Counted from the stretch's first letter, positions 1 through 13,303 are shown. The stretch is 64,000 bases of DNA from Gyromitra esculenta (GCA_038503075.1 JBCAML010000011.1:620001-684000), one strand, 5' to 3'. Notes: generated from the letters alone by a model not told the origin. Translations and numbers: made by a program.

Positions 1-412
1 CAAAAACGTGAAGATTTCACCGAGACGCAATTTCTGGATCTTTTTCTTTCTATATAACACCTATTAGCCCTTTCGGCTACGGTAATGTTTTACGTTGTGC
101 GGCTGTTACACTGAACCTTGAGGGTTTCTCTGCAGCTTCAAGAAGTATCAACCGTTGAAACACGCCTCGACTGAGCAACGCCTTAGTCACCCATAACCGA
201 AGCGTCCACAACCTCACCTGGTGCGCCTCAACTGTTCCCCGCGAAATCGACGCCTGTTTCCATCGCGAACTTCATCGAATTTCATCCCATTTCCATCGTC
301 TAACCCCTCAGGGTCGCCTGTCCACAGCTCGGGCTATGACCCGAGCAACTTAGCCCGATCCTTTGACGTCCCTATTCGCGTCAAAACCGATCCCCCCCGA
401 CCTCCCCACATC
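1..412. other. Upstream region / 5' leader of SPT7
   Basis: No gene is seen here. The SPT7 frame is open back to about 221, but that stretch has no ATG before 413, so it is read as leader. Scattered CT-rich runs are typical of fungal promoters. Confidence 0.5.
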
Positions 413-3400
413 ATGTCCTCCCTCCCCCCATCGCAATGGCAACGTCTACAGACTAGTCGCGATGATACCTCTCAGCGCTCAGAACGTACTCGGACAGCCT
501 CTGTCGAAATAGGAATCGATATGGGGGAAAAAGAGGAAGTCATGGATCCCGTCACCGCGGTTTTTCGGCAAAGATACTCTCAATATGAACGGACTATACA
601 GAGCTTATTCCGTACCGACCGCCCCTGCTGCCCTGCAGAACTGGACATATCTACCCTAGGCCTTGATGATGGCTATCCCTCAGGCCTAGTCAATGGTACG
701 GGAAATTCCGCTTCTGATAGTGCTCGGCCACCGGCGCGACAGCTCGACGATGAGGATTATGATTTTGATGATGAGGACGATGAGGACGGCGAGCCAAAGT
801 CCAAAAACGCGCTTCCTCCTCCACTCACTAAAGCTCTGTCGTCGCATTCTCATTCAAGCGAACCCTCCTCTGCCAATATAGCCGAAGCTAAGAAAAGTGC
901 TACCGCGACGAGGGAAAAGCTAGAGGCAGACAGGAAAGCTGCCGAAGAGGCAGCAAAAAGCGCGTTGTCTACCATGTTCTTTACCTTGGAGAATGATCGG
1001 GATGCGATGTTAGAACAACAAAAGTTAGAAGAATCTGATAGGCAGGTCAATGCGGAGGCAAATGCTGCGCAGGCAAACGCCCCTGGGAAGCTTAGTAGTG
1101 CGAACTTAGGCGCATCGAGCTTGACATTAAAACACTTGATTGCCAGAATTGATGCAAAGCGCGAAAAAGTTAAAGTATCCGATATGGAACTTAGAAATTT
1201 AATGTCTGAGGTCAGGAAGAACAGGTCCAAGTGGGCCAATGAGGACAAAGTGGGCCAGGAGGAACTCTACGAAGCAGCAGAGAAAGTAGTTTTAGAGCTA
1301 AGAGCACTAACAGAGCATTCTACTGCATTCTTGAATAGAGTGAACAAGAGGGAAGCTCCAGACTACTTTACCAGTAAGTTGAAGATCTAGATTTGAGCGA
1401 ATAAACCCTTCATTTTAGCACTTTTAACGCGTCCACTAGTCATCAAACATCCAATGGACCTCGGAACAGTAATGAAAAAGCTGAAGGGTCACCACTACAA
1501 AAGCAAAAAAGAATTCATCGAGGATCTCAATTTAATATGGGCAAATTGTCTTGCTTACAATGCGGACCCAACCCATTACCTAAGAAAACATGCCAAGGCC
1601 ATGCAAAAGGCCACGCAGAACCTGATACCTTTAATTCCGGATATAGTTATTAGGGATAGAGCGGAGGTCGAAGCAGAAGAAGCGGGCGCTATGGAGGTTG
1701 ATGCTGAAGGGGAAAGCGATGATGGTAGTTCTACCTTCTTTCCTTTCTTCCATTTCTACCTAAGTACTTACCAAAGAAAAATACATATATTAATGCATTA
1801 GCAACAGAACCTCTCATGTCATCTCGTGGTAGAAAAGCTCCTGGGACCAAAAAAGCCAGGAAGGGGGCTCGTACAGAAGGTACCCCTGAAGTTAAACCAC
1901 CCATAGTAAATCTCCTCCGGGCCGATTCACTACCACCTGGCGAAAATAGCCAGGGCAATTCAGGTCAGAATGGCTTCCTAACACCGTTGGGAGGGACACC
2001 GGTTCCGAATGGCATCTTGGGAACATCGATGTCGCAAATGGAGATTGATCATGATAAGGTTGACGATGATACAAATGATGTGGAGTATCAAGCCTGGAAA
2101 ACTATGACAAAGAAGGCTAGGGCCAAGGTCGCGGTAAGTCTCTATTTTTACTAGTAGATCTGATTCAGTCAATCTAATATGTGCTCCAGAGTGACCGCCA
2201 TAAATTGCTTCGCGGAAATCGTCTAAATCCTGACGAACCTGCTTTGTTACGGTCACGAACCGGGATGGGGCGATATTTAAAGAATGAGGAACTCCATCTC
2301 AAGCAGCTCCAGGAAAATGATGATTCGGGGAAAGAGGGTCTATCTTTGAGTAATGGAACTGAGAAATTGGTTGATACAACTGAGGGAGAAGACAGTGGCC
2401 CTTTATTACCGGATTACTACTATGATCCTCTGTCTTGTGTGCCCGAGCTTCCTTGGAGGCTCGTGTGGCACGGCGACAGTGACGAAGTTGATCTTCAAGA
2501 CGAAGATATGAGAATTGTCGACGCGGGTATATTCACACAGCCAAAGTCAGGACTGAGTAAAAGGATGGACGCAAATATCAGGCAAATGCAAGAGACGCGA
2601 AAACTCTGTTCAAAGATTGCCGTCATTAAACAGATGCAAGTCCAAACGCAGGTACGCGCAAAGAAATCTCCCTACCTTCATACCGATCTCTTAACTAATT
2701 TCCTTTAGATGTACTCCAACCAATTCACGCGCTACGATCCTAAGGAGTTTGTCGAAGTCGATGTGGAGCCTTTCGCTGTTACTGAAAGAGGGCCAATAAT
2801 GTGTTCAACAGTTTCAAGGGCGGCATTGCAAAGGTCTGTGGGCAAGATATTCTTTCATGCTGGTTTTGAAGAGTTTCAGCCGACAGCAATCGATGCCGTG
2901 ACGGATATTGCGGCGGAATATATGCAAAAGCTAGCAAAGGCTTTGATGGTGTATGCGGAAGCTCCTCAACATGAAAGAAAGTTCACACCAGAGGTAAATA
3001 CCGAATTCAAGAGATATGTTAGCTTGGTATGTTGATTTTTTATCAATAGGAAATGTTGCTTCATGCTCTATACGAAAGCGGAGCCGACGTAGAAGCTTTA
3101 GATACGTATATCAGAGATGACGTTGAAAGGCTAGGGTCTAGACTCAACGGTATTCACGAGCGAATGAAGTTTCATCTCACAGAACTTCTGGTAAGAACCA
3201 TGTCACAACACCATTACATATTTCTCCGGTTTTTTTCTAACTAGTCAACAGCGTCCAGCTCTCACAGATACCGGCGGGGATGGCTCTAGAATGTTCAATG
3301 ATGGGAGCGAAATGTTTGTTGGTGGCGATTTTGCGGAAGATATTGGCGATGATTTCTTCGGTTTCAAGGAGCTGGGTTTGGACAAAGAGTTTGGACTTTC

Positions 3401-3952
3401 TTCACTCTCGGTACCATTACATTTACTCCAAGGGAGGATGCGCAGCACATTCCAGAACCCTAATGCAAGGTACGTTGGAAACTCATATCCCCCGTTCCGT
3501 TTAGATTTTACTGATCATTGTGTTATTACAATAGTGCTGTGGTATCTGCCGATGGTTACAAGTCACCTCCGCCTTTCGAACCCCTTACCCACGAAATCAT
3601 CAAAAAGCAAATTGGCCTTGTTCAGAACTTCTTTCTTGCAAAGCTCCATGCCAACAATGGCGAGGCCCTTATCGAAGACGAGCATCTTCAAGGCAAGCAA
3701 AAGCCGACCAAGCCAAGATTACCTCCTACAGGAAAAATTTCGCAGCCACGAAAAAGGCCGTCAAACAGTCACGGCGGAAACTCAAAGAAAAAAAAGAAAC
3801 CGAACCCCCCACCGTTGCCTACAACGAAGGCTGCTCCGGTCAAGGATGTTCCGCCAGCACTGGAAAGGGCCCTGTCAAAGATATCAGAAGGTGGGGACGA
3901 GGGAAATGGCGGGATGATGTCTCCGGAGTCTTTGGTGGGAGGTGGTGCATGA
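413..3952 (+). CDS. SPT7: SAGA complex subunit Spt7 (bromodomain and histone-fold protein)
   Basis: Spt7 is a structural subunit of the SAGA histone acetyltransferase co-activator and acts in the nucleus. Eight exons: 413-1373, 1440-1724, 1802-2133, 2190-2651, 2709-2993, 3050-3190, 3252-3469, 3535-3952, giving 1033 aa, close to the family's usual length. A bromodomain spans about residues 275-385. The join across intron 1 gives APDYFTIIKHPMDL, followed by the bromodomain NPC-type region around [10 protein letters not shown]. An acidic, Glu/Asp-rich N-terminal third precedes it. A histone-fold segment lies at about 715-820 ([18 protein letters not shown], then [17 protein letters not shown]), the part that pairs with a TAF10-type partner in yeast SAGA. 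The C-terminus is Lys/Pro-rich. The start is the first ATG in frame. The donor of intron 2 (GTAGTT) is weak, and its acceptor is a tandem NAG pair (1801 or 1807), both in frame. Confidence 0.93.
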
Positions 3953-6094
3953 TTTCATCCGCGGCACTGAGGCCGTTTTAGACTTTTTTGACCACTTCCA
4001 GCTTCTCTGGGTTCTGTGGTAGGTTTAGGTTATTTTTTTTCTATATTTTTGGGTTATTTTCCCCATGGTTCCCGCTGTTTCTACAGTGAACAGAAGTATA
4101 TCCTATAGGCGGGATAGGTGGTTCTTTGTATCCTTTTTCTTATTTTAACCCCCTTTTCAGTTGTATATTGGAAACACTTATAAACGCCCAACATACCACC
4201 ATGAAGATATAGACAATATCTTCGCGGCGTTCCGGTTATTTGGGAGTTTCATTTTCATTTTCGTTACTGTACCGGTTTCTTGTTTTCTTTTTATTATTAT
4301 TACGGACAATGTGGATTGGGGGCTTCAGTATTGGGCAGGTGTCTGGGAAATGGACGAAAAAACTGTGTTTTTGTTTTTTGTCTCTTTATTTTACATTCAT
4401 ACTTTCATTTTGATTACTTTTTACCTATCATTACACAGTACGTATATTTTCGTCAAACTGCCATTCATTACACTGTTTTTTTGCTTCTATTCTTATTTTT
4501 TGCGGTGTGAGGTGTAATTTAAATAGGCTACTTGGGAGATGGTGGAGGGTTTTTGTTATGGGCTCAGTTATCCTTTTTTTGTATTCCTATTTTTTTTTTT
4601 CTTGGATCGGTACTTTTTTTCGTGTTTTATAGTTTCCTTTTTTTTATAACCTTTTATTGCTATTTCTTTCTTTGAACCGGCGAAGACGGGTAGCTGAAAC
4701 ACGTTTCTATGGCTACAAGACCCAGCTTCGGTATCAGCCTACTAAGAAAGGAATTGTATAGGAGCAGGGTTTTACGCTCATGTCCGGTTTTTTTTTTTGT
4801 GTATTTGTAGCATTGAGAAAAAGGATGGGAACATTTCAAGCAAACCAAAACTTACTAGATATCAGATGTTCATGACAGGTGAAATAGGGATTGGGGTTGC
4901 GATTGGCGTCCGATACTGGTGATTTAGGTCTCGAATAGCTGGTAGAGGTTCACCGAGTGATTCTTCATGATGTCAGCCAACGCCAATTTCCCGATATTAG
5001 AGACTTTGCGCAAATAGATCTAGCCCTGATTTCCAGCAATCCGATTAGTGCAGATCAGCTTCTGATTGGTCAAAAACTAGGGCTGGATCAGAAGCGCAAA
5101 GTCTCTATTAGGCCATGGATGCTGTTGGAAAAATACATGTAGGAACCAAAACATGTTAAACTGCATGCGTTATACCTGTAGGCACATGCAGCCATCCACA
5201 AATAATATATTATGTACATTGTATCTCCTACACATAAGATATAAGATACAATATTTAACTCCATTATAAGGTGGTTTTTCATGTAGCAATATTAATAGCC
5301 ATGGCCTTATTAACGCTTATACTATCCCACCCTAAATATTTGGCTACGCTCCCGCTAAACTAAAGCCACATCCGCGTTGGAGCAAACGTAGCAAACGTAA
5401 ACGGTGTCCGACTTTCACAGCGCTACCCAGTTGAAAATTTGCTGCAGAAACCTAGCCAGCAATGGGTTTTAAGTTTTAAGCAGTGGTTCAAGTATTCTAA
5501 CCCAACACTTAGCATCAAATGGTCCAAAAAAAAAAAAAAAAAACCCTTAGACAGAAAATTGTCTAGCAAATCCTTATACACGCAGCAGACGATATCGCTT
5601 CTCCTCCAGCTTCCATGTACATATCCCACTACCAGAAACAAAAGATGGCTACAAGCAAAAGCTGTATGGCGCATTAAAGATATCAAATTATAGATATATC
5701 CACTTCTCCCCATATGTAAGATGAAAAAATAAAAGTAAATCAAACACCCCAATCCACCACGGACAAAAGTCAACGCACCTAACAAATCAAATATGACGGC
5801 AAAAAACGACTCCCTAAACAATCCTCCCACCAGCTCCAATTTTTTTTTGAAAAGAAACAAACAAAAGAGATTATCCGCCCAGTTTAGTAATATGTATGAG
5901 ACTAGCAAAAATACGTTTTCATCGTAAACGTCATTAAGAGAATGCAAAGAAGTTCAAATCAACACAACGAAATCGGTCTTTCTAAGTAATAGCGACGATA
6001 AAATAAAGAACAGCCTTCATAGCGTGATAGTTATAAGGTAGAGAAGGCTGGAAAGGAGGGAAGGGGGAAAAAGGAATGTGAAATAATCCACCAT
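3953..6094. other. Convergent intergenic region between SPT7 and the ARF-GEF gene
   Basis: About 2.1 kb with no supportable gene. T-rich runs at 4030-4660 are likely SPT7 3' UTR and terminator. The stretch includes a homopolymer A run near 5527 and a TA-flanked foldback element at 5000-5105, listed separately. Short reading frames here are hydrophobic translations of T-rich DNA. Confidence 0.6.
5000..5105. mobile_element. TA-flanked foldback element (Tc1/mariner-type MITE candidate)
   Basis: The two ends are perfect inverted copies of GAGACTTTGCGC. The inner sequence continues as an imperfect palindrome (GATCTAGCCCT on the left, complement of AGGGCTGGATC on the right), so nearly all 106 bp can fold back. 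TA dinucleotides flank both ends (4998-4999 and 5106-5107), as expected for a Tc1/mariner target-site duplication. It has no coding capacity. The element class is inferred from the TA flanks and inverted ends only. Confidence 0.65.
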
Positions 6095-9000
6095 TCATGC
6101 ACTATAGATGGGAATATCTACACCAATCTCTGCCTCGCGTATTTCCGTGACGACTTTACCAATATCGGATTCACCCGATTTGATTTTCTCCCGTAAGGCA
6201 GTGGCAGACGATAGACATTCAATGTATGTTCTGAATTTGATGATTTCGTGTAATAGATACGACGATTTCTTTTCCCAATTACCCATCGCTCTTGAGGAGT
6301 TTGGATGGCGGGGTGAAAACTATATTGAGAAAATTAATAAATACCCTCACCGCACATATCCATAGGAAAGGGGAACATACAGCAATCAACATCGGAGGTC
6401 TCATCTCATTATGCCTCGTTAATTCCGCCTCAATATTGGCCACATAGTTTTCCAAGGCCCTTAATTGATCCGCCTCACCCAACGAACTAGCCACCATGCT
6501 CTGCGTTGGAGGAGCCCAATCCGTAATGTTGATTTTATCACCCGGCAACCTCGCTCTGACCATTGTGCCGTGATCAATACTCGACCTAATTGATATTTGC
6601 AGACTTGGTCTTGATTCACCATTGTTTGTTGGTGACGGGGTATCCTTATAATCTCCCAGGACATTATCGCTCCAGCCATATTCAACATTACTAACACCAC
6701 CAATAAGAGGCTCTTTTGAGAGTCTTGCAGCCCAGTAGTTCGCTGTCGTTACGAATTCCCTCACGATCTCTGGCGTACCAACTTCGAAAAAGTGGACAGC
6801 ACCGCTCGGGAGAGATAGCGCCCATACATTAGGCCTGTTCTTAGAATACCCTGGTGGCGGAAGCGCTGAGGCGATCGTCTGCCTTAAGAGGAAAGAACCA
6901 ATAGCATCGGCATTTTCTGTCCAGTTTCCACCTCCAACCACACCTACGGCGTGGTTATTCTTCGCGCTTTGCTTCCCACCGAATTGGAAGAGCTTCATCC
7001 AACCCTTCTCAATCACGGCGAAGCACTCGGTCCATGTTCGGTTTTTGGCCTTCTTGTCGGCACCTTCAAGATGATGCTTATGTTTGAGCATACCCTCCTT
7101 TGCCCAGGGAGCTCCAGAAAGCTCTAGGTCGTCAAAATCAAGTAATGTTGACGCCCGGTCATCTTGAGAAGTTCCACTTGCCGCTTCTTCTCTGATGATG
7201 GCATGGCTCAGAGCGTTTGCAAAGCCGATAGATTGTTGATAGTCACCATGAGTAAATGCTGACCCTAAAGAATCTACAGACATTGATGTCTGAGTCTTAT
7301 CAAGCGAGTATTTACTCCAAGTACTAGAGGCAGACGGGCTCCACATTGAGCGATCCTCGAGACTTGTTCTGCTGGATGCAGCATAGGAGCCGTTGTAAAG
7401 CCTTGGTCGGGATCTATTCTTTGCTGTCCATTTCGTGCCCAGCTTACTGTCCCGATTGCGGTTTGAGACGCTAAGTTCTGATGGCGCCCTGCTGACAGTA
7501 CTAGGAGATCTGCGAAGCATGCCAGAGCCAAACACAGAGAGAGTACTAGAATATGCGGCTTCCACAGCCTTTTCTGGCGCACCATGGAGCGGGAGGGCAC
7601 ATGCTTTCACTGACTGGTAGAAATCCTTTAATACAATTTCCACCTGAGTTTCCCAGACTTTAATCCCACCACCGAGCGAATTCTTGACTAAAGCCAATCC
7701 TCCATCCATGTCGTAATCCATTTTCTCTGCTGTGTCGTCACCCTTTGGACTAAGATTTCCAATCCCGCTTGCTTTACTAGAATTCCTGTTCCCTCTTCCA
7801 AAGTCTATTGAACCTCGTGTGTCACTCATCTTCCTTTCCCTAGCTAAGGGGAAGGTTGCTGAGGGGGCTGTAACAGGAAATGGCCCATCATCTGGATGTG
7901 CCTGAAATGATTGATGATAAGGTGTCTGTGATCTTGGCGGCATAGTATTATAGTGAAAAATCTTCGGTGCCGCATCTTGTTGTGCAACATGATTCCGTAC
8001 ACCCAACATTGTGTTCTTAATGTACTGGCCGCGAGTCATTTTCTGCGATTGCACGATTTCCGCAGTGTGAAGATCTGTGTTTAGCATTAAGAGAGAGAAA
8101 AGAATTGTGTTCACGATTTCTAACTCTGTCTTAGCATTTCCAATGCCATGAAATACAGGCACTAAATAGAACATACCAGCGCTTTTGAATCCATGCGTTG
8201 AATTACATTCACACCACCGTCTCGAAATTGACGTAATGATCCTGTCCACCTGTTGCGTTTCGCCCTTGAATACTACCCGCCCACAGAAAATTCGTAAAGT
8301 TGATAATATATTTACCCCATGGAAGTCAAACAGTTCCATGTAAGCCCTCCTTACCTTTACACCCATAGCGCTCCTAAAAATAAAAATAAAAATAATTAGC
8401 ATTAACTCACTCCAAAACACAAGTTTCTGAAAGATTTACCCATCGCCTAGCCAAGATGTTACTCCTGCCTTGGGGATAACCTCCTCGTCACCTTCAAACA
8501 CCTTCCTAGCCAAATCTCTTGTTTCCCCGGAAGGCTCATCGTTGTCGATGTCAGTGTCGTCGTCAGAGTCATCATCCCCACCATCAAGGAGCTTTGCTTT
8601 CTCGCCGGGGCCATCCCTTTGTAACATAACGGTAGGAGTTCCTGCGGTTGCGGGTGTAGGAGTAGTGCTTAGCCATGAATTGTCCGGCCCCCTCGCGTCC
8701 AGTATGGAATTCATCCCCAATTTTGTATCTACTTCTAGCGGTTTGCCTCTTAGACTTTCTCTCCGGATCCTCTCCGCCCTCGCATGGTGTGCGTCGAGTT
8801 CCTGCACAGTAGCAATCGGCATTTCTCTCGAGATAACCGATCCCTGCCTAGGCTTGTCGTATACAGAGGAGGTCGTTGAGTTATGCCGCTCTCTTTCGAA
8901 CTTTTCCTTTTCCTGCCGCTCCCGTTCTATAGCAACATTATCCACGCTCCGCCTAGTTGATAGTATCGATCGTTGCCTCGGCACTGGTGGCCAGTGCATC

Positions 9001-10568
9001 TCTCTTTCTATTTCGTCGTCTTCCCTGTTAAATTGCGATTTTTGCACGAAAGTACTCGTATAAGGGCTTGTCTGTGGTCTATCCCAGTCTTCCCGGTCTC
9101 TAGGAGGCGAAGCTTGTAGCCCAAGATCGCCATTTCCGGTACCCCTTGCATACCTAGTATCCTTTCTATAAACCTTGCAGGCGCCACCATAATCTTCATT
9201 ATAATGACTCCCGCTGTCCCTACCCCGTAGGCTCTCGCCAAAGAAAGTCGGTCGCTTCGGGGATATTGGATCGGAGGAAGCAACTGTGCGGATAGTCGCG
9301 CCGCGCTGGAGGTAAGCGTGCTCGTTGTCGTCGTCGGCGAAATCAAACGGAGACGATTTGACAGGTGAGCGAAGATAGGGGTTCATAGCAGCGCTGAGAG
9401 AAGTCGACGGGCTTTGAGTGGGTTCTATCGGAGAGATGGGTTCTGTAGTATGTAAGGGGAGTGGCAAGATGGGTTGTGATATCGCATCGCTCATTGACTT
9501 TTTTCGGCGCCTAAAGAATGACGGCTTCTTATTGATCGTTGAGTGCGGGGAATCGGAAGTGTGAGGTGGCAGCGAAGTTTCCCGTGGTGCTGGATTGGAT
9601 TGTTGTTTGCTGATCACGCTGTTGCTACTACTCCCACTCCCACTCCCACTCCCTCCTCCTCCTATTCCCAATACTCTTCTGAAGAAACCCTGTTTCTGTG
9701 GTGTTTTGTTAGGTAAATTCATCGTTGCGGGGTTCACAAAAGCCGGTAGCGGGGGGAGTGAAATGGGATCTTCGAAGTGAGGGTTGAATTGCTGCTGGTC
9801 TCTCCTTAAACTCCTGTTAGACTTGTTTGATGGACGTCGTACAAGACGCGGAGATCGTGGTGGAGAAGGCGTTCGATTCCTGGGACCGCTCCTTATGGAA
9901 GGAGGCGGCGCTGCATCAAAGGGGTCGTATGTATTTGCAAACCCATGTGACGAACCAAGCCCACGACCACGAGAGCGCGTTTCTCTTCCAGCGTCGTAGT
10001 TGGTAGCGCCGAAACTTTCGGCCCCGTTGTCAAAAGAGCCAACACGTCTATTCCCGTAATTTGCTGAACCACCTGGACCACTGCTAAATGACCCAATGTG
10101 AGAATGATAGTTGCTGGTACTGTTAGAACGTCTGCCGCGCGCAGTTGGGGGTGGGCCAGTCTGCTGTGAATAGTTTGAAGCACTGTCGTCGTCGTCTTCC
10201 ATCTCATCGACAGCAGAGAAATATGGTGAAGTGTCGAAAGCACCCAAAGAGTCGCCTATCTTGTCAAAAGACAAGAGGAGATTGTCAACCAGTGACTCTC
10301 TCCCGTTTCCAAGGTTGAGCTGGAGGTCGTGGGAATCTCTCTTAGGTCCCTCGGGGGACGAAGCACCTGCACTGCCTGTTACCCCCGCGGACACGGATCC
10401 CTTACTGGACTTCCTGAAGCCATAGGCGCCCATTGCAGAATAATCGCCCGAGTAGGACGTGGAGTGAATGGAATGGGAAGAGACGGGTGGTCTGGCAGCA
10501 GGTCTCAACCTCTGGTTGCTCTCCGCATAGAGCCTGTGGGCGGCAGCACTCGGCTCGGGGGTGATCAT
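6095..10568 (-). CDS. Sec7-PH domain guanine nucleotide exchange factor for ARF (Syt1/Sec74-like)
   Basis: Predicted to activate ARF GTPases by GDP/GTP exchange at Golgi, endosome or plasma-membrane sites. Exons on the minus strand: 10568-8440, 8373-8177, 8119-6381, 6319-6095, giving 1429 aa. Residues 1 to about 680 are low-complexity and Ser/Pro/Arg-rich, probably disordered and phosphorylated. The Sec7 domain covers about 680-830: SWLGDGSAMGVKVRRAYMEL, the catalytic 'glutamic finger' in FKGETQQVDR (Glu about 748), and FSLLMLNTDLH after intron 2. A PH domain lies at about 1116-1245 (EGMLKHKHHLEG to FVTTANYWAARL). A C-terminal coiled-coil stretch follows, with LLHEIIKFRTYIE after intron 3. 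Sec7 followed by PH and a short helical tail matches fungal Syt1/Sec74 proteins rather than the large Gea or BIG classes; orthology is inferred. It is divergent from GMH1. Confidence 0.88.
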
Positions 10569-13303
10569 TGTTGTTTCTGCTGTAGGACTGGGGCCTTAGG
10601 CAGCTTTGGTAGCTCTACTGCAGAGTGCAGTTTGGTTTAGCTGCTATGCTAGAAATGTTTGGACCGATGTCTCTAGTGCCTGTTTAGCGTACGAATCCAC
10701 ACCGTAAAACGAATTGGCAAACGATGGCCAATTATTCCACAGGGGGGAGGAACGCGCGCTGGTGCCTGGCCAGCCGGGGATCTTTTCCTCTGAGTCTGTC
10801 TCGTCTCTCAGCACTAGAGAGTCGACGAGTCGCTCTCAAGTCTCGAGTGGCTTTTGGGGGGGAACTGTCGGCGGCTTGCGAGCGAATTTGGTGCGGGATG
10901 CCGGGGAATTGCTTTTTGTCCCCTGTTCAGGAAAGCATCGGGCGCTCAACTTTTGATTCGATTATTATTATTATTATTCTGGTCGGTTCCTGCGTGTGTC
11001 TGCAGCCTCTTTTTTTTCTTTTTTCTTTCTTTTCCTTATTCTCCCTGGGCACGTCTAGTTCTTCTTCTCTCTCAGCCCAGCACAGCACAGCACAGCGTTC
11101 AGAAAAACAATTTCTCAGCAAACATCAGCAGGCAGCACACCCACATTCAAAATCGCCGTCCCACAGGTGCTGGTGCGACTTTGTGCCCACTGTCCTGTTA
11201 CTTTCAAGAGTTCCAGGCTCGGAATCCGCCTCCGTAGATTATTTGGTGACTGCTGCTCGTCCTGCAGCTGTTTGTCGGATGTCCGACTCCAGATTGAATC
11301 CAGGATCACGGGATAAGGGGTTGACAAGGGCAAGACAGTAAAGTACGCAACAAGCGAGCGTGGAGGGCACTCGATAAACACAGGTCCGTCCCACGAACCG
11401 TTACCGGAGCAGCCCAGAGCAGAGACCCAGAAACAAATTGATTGCTTCGATAGTAGTGAGAATGCTGGTGTGGTAAAGAAATGGGAGATGGGAGAGTCTT
11501 AGACAGCGGGAGCAAAGAGCATCAAATGAACCAAACCAATAGCCAATTGGGGCAATACGAGGGGACTTCTGGCTATTTTATGGTGGATATTGGTTCCTAG
11601 GCAGGGAGCCCAGCGTAATTGATCTGTAACTTCCTATCGACTGGCTCGACAAATCTCACGATATCCCACACATCTGTAGCCGAACGCGTGCAGCCCCAGG
11701 TCCACTCTACTCTAACTGCTGCCGTGCACTTTCCCATGTTTGTCCATCTCGAACCATCAATTCCACGACCAATTAGTCGCGGGGCTGTCCACTAAGCCTG
11801 GGCGAGAGGAATCTGAAGACACGCCTTCCCCATCACCTCCCTGTCACTCCCGTCTCGTCACCCCTGTCACCCCTATCACCCCTGTCGCTCCATCTCTCGA
11901 AACTCTAACCCCAAGGTCGACTCTTCGCCTGTTTATCGATGTCGTAAAACCACGTGCGGGAACATCTTTAACTGCATTCAGCCTTCCCCCTTGGCTCACC
12001 ACACCCCCATTATCTCGCTCGTATCAGAAAGTTCCGGGAAAAGTCCCCACCCCCTTCCTTCGCCTTCGATATGGCATTCTCGGGCCAGCCAGTCACCGCG
12101 TTCCAGCCAGCCGTCGCGCCGTCCTTCTCCGCAAACGCGTCCTTTACCATATTAGCCCTTCATGCAAGGGAAAAGTCGGCAGGAACTTGTTTTGGAATCC
12201 TGCACCGTGCTTGAAAAGGAGGGCAGGTGGGGTCTTTTCCTTGGTGAGGGAATCCAGGGGTAAAATCAGATGCGACATCGCATGTTAAACCAGGGACCAT
12301 GTCATCGAGTATCACTCGAACCCATGGCAAACCTAACCCTGACTATCCTGAGGAACCCTATACGGAGATGATGCCTTATACAAAAAAAAAAAAATCTCGA
12401 TCACCACAGGTATATATAATTATTTACTCTAACACCATAGCTAATAGTAGCATGTTTCTATTCTCATTTCTACTAAGTGCCTTTTTGTTAAATCCAAGCA
12501 ATTTGTAACACCCGCCGGAACGCTACCATCCGTTATCGTGTATATGTAGCCAGACAAACCGCTGTTTTCGATACAATTACTGATCTTACTTTTAGTACCG
12601 ATATATCCATTGACTGCGGAAGAAATCAAGATGTCTTGTCTCTTCCCGAAGGGCACATGAGTCATCTATTATCACTCGGATCAACAGGGGGGATGCTTGG
12701 CCTCACACTTGAGAGAAAATTTCTTATATTTCCCTATATTCTACTTCTTGTGTAGTGAAAGCCTAGAACCCCATATCCGCAAAGTTCAGAGTTTTGCATG
12801 CCAATCCCCCACACTCGACATAAGATGAAACCTTGAAGATCCTAACGGCCTGTTGCCAGTAGCTGATCTCAATTCTGAAATTGCGAACCTCCAAATCTCG
12901 GGAGCAAACAAAAAAAACCCTAATTACCGGGCTAGTGCCGGGCCCACTGGTGACCCGCACCGCTCGTGTTCTAAATTTTCGATCTCGATTTTGTGGAAAT
13001 TTAGATCGACAGGTTCTCAGCTTGACGTGTTGCCCAGACATTGGGGTCGGAAGCCATTTCTGACACCCGGCGCTAACTGGTTGAAGAAAGCAGGCGATGT
13101 CAACACCATATCTCGCATTCCGGTCTCAACGAACGTCGACTGCCCCAAGCAAAGCCACGTGCCACAATCATCATCGTCACGGCTACAACGCGCAACTCAA
13201 CGTCATCGACGTATCCTTTCAACCAGTCAAGCGATCAATCAGATCCAATAGTCCTTTAGCGAGACTAGCCCGGTGCCTGGAGACGTAGGAAAAGGGCTGT
13301 AGC
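10569..13303. promoter_or_regulatory. Divergent promoter region between the ARF-GEF gene and GMH1
   Basis: This 2.7-kb head-to-head spacer must contain both promoters. It holds a 205-codon frame at 10724-11341 and a 182-codon ATG-less frame at 11740-12288, both low-complexity and judged non-coding. It also has an ATT microsatellite near 10962-10978, CACAG/CACCC microrepeats (11080-11095, 11855-11890) and a doubtful small spliced reading frame at 12299-12755, listed separately. An ATG-initiated 63-codon frame at 13097-13288 could act as an upstream ORF for GMH1. No TATA box or factor site is claimed. Confidence 0.5.
12299..12755 (+). other. Doubtful small spliced reading frame, about 103 aa
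   Basis: An ATG at 12299 opens a frame that can be spliced 12299-12409, 12499-12539, 12596-12755. Donors GTATAT and GTATAT pair with acceptors CCAAG and TTTTAG, and all phases agree. The product matches no family I recognise, and one exon includes a homopolymer A run coding four lysines. The splice sites are good enough to note, but chance is a real explanation. Confidence 0.2.

Noticed and set aside
221..412. N-terminal extension of SPT7
   Set aside because: The frame is open but has no ATG; the first usable start is 413.
8470..9063. 197-codon plus-strand frame inside the ARF-GEF gene
   Set aside because: It is antisense to the Ser-rich exon 1; composition mirrors the coding strand and it has no ATG-anchored family signal.
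10724..11341. 205-codon ATG frame upstream of the ARF-GEF gene
   Set aside because: It runs through an ATT microsatellite (Ile run), CT-rich and Ser-rich low-complexity sequence in a divergent promoter, and has no recognisable motif.
11740..12288. 182-codon plus-strand frame
   Set aside because: There is no ATG at its start, composition is repetitive Pro/Thr from CACCC microrepeats, and no homology is recognised.
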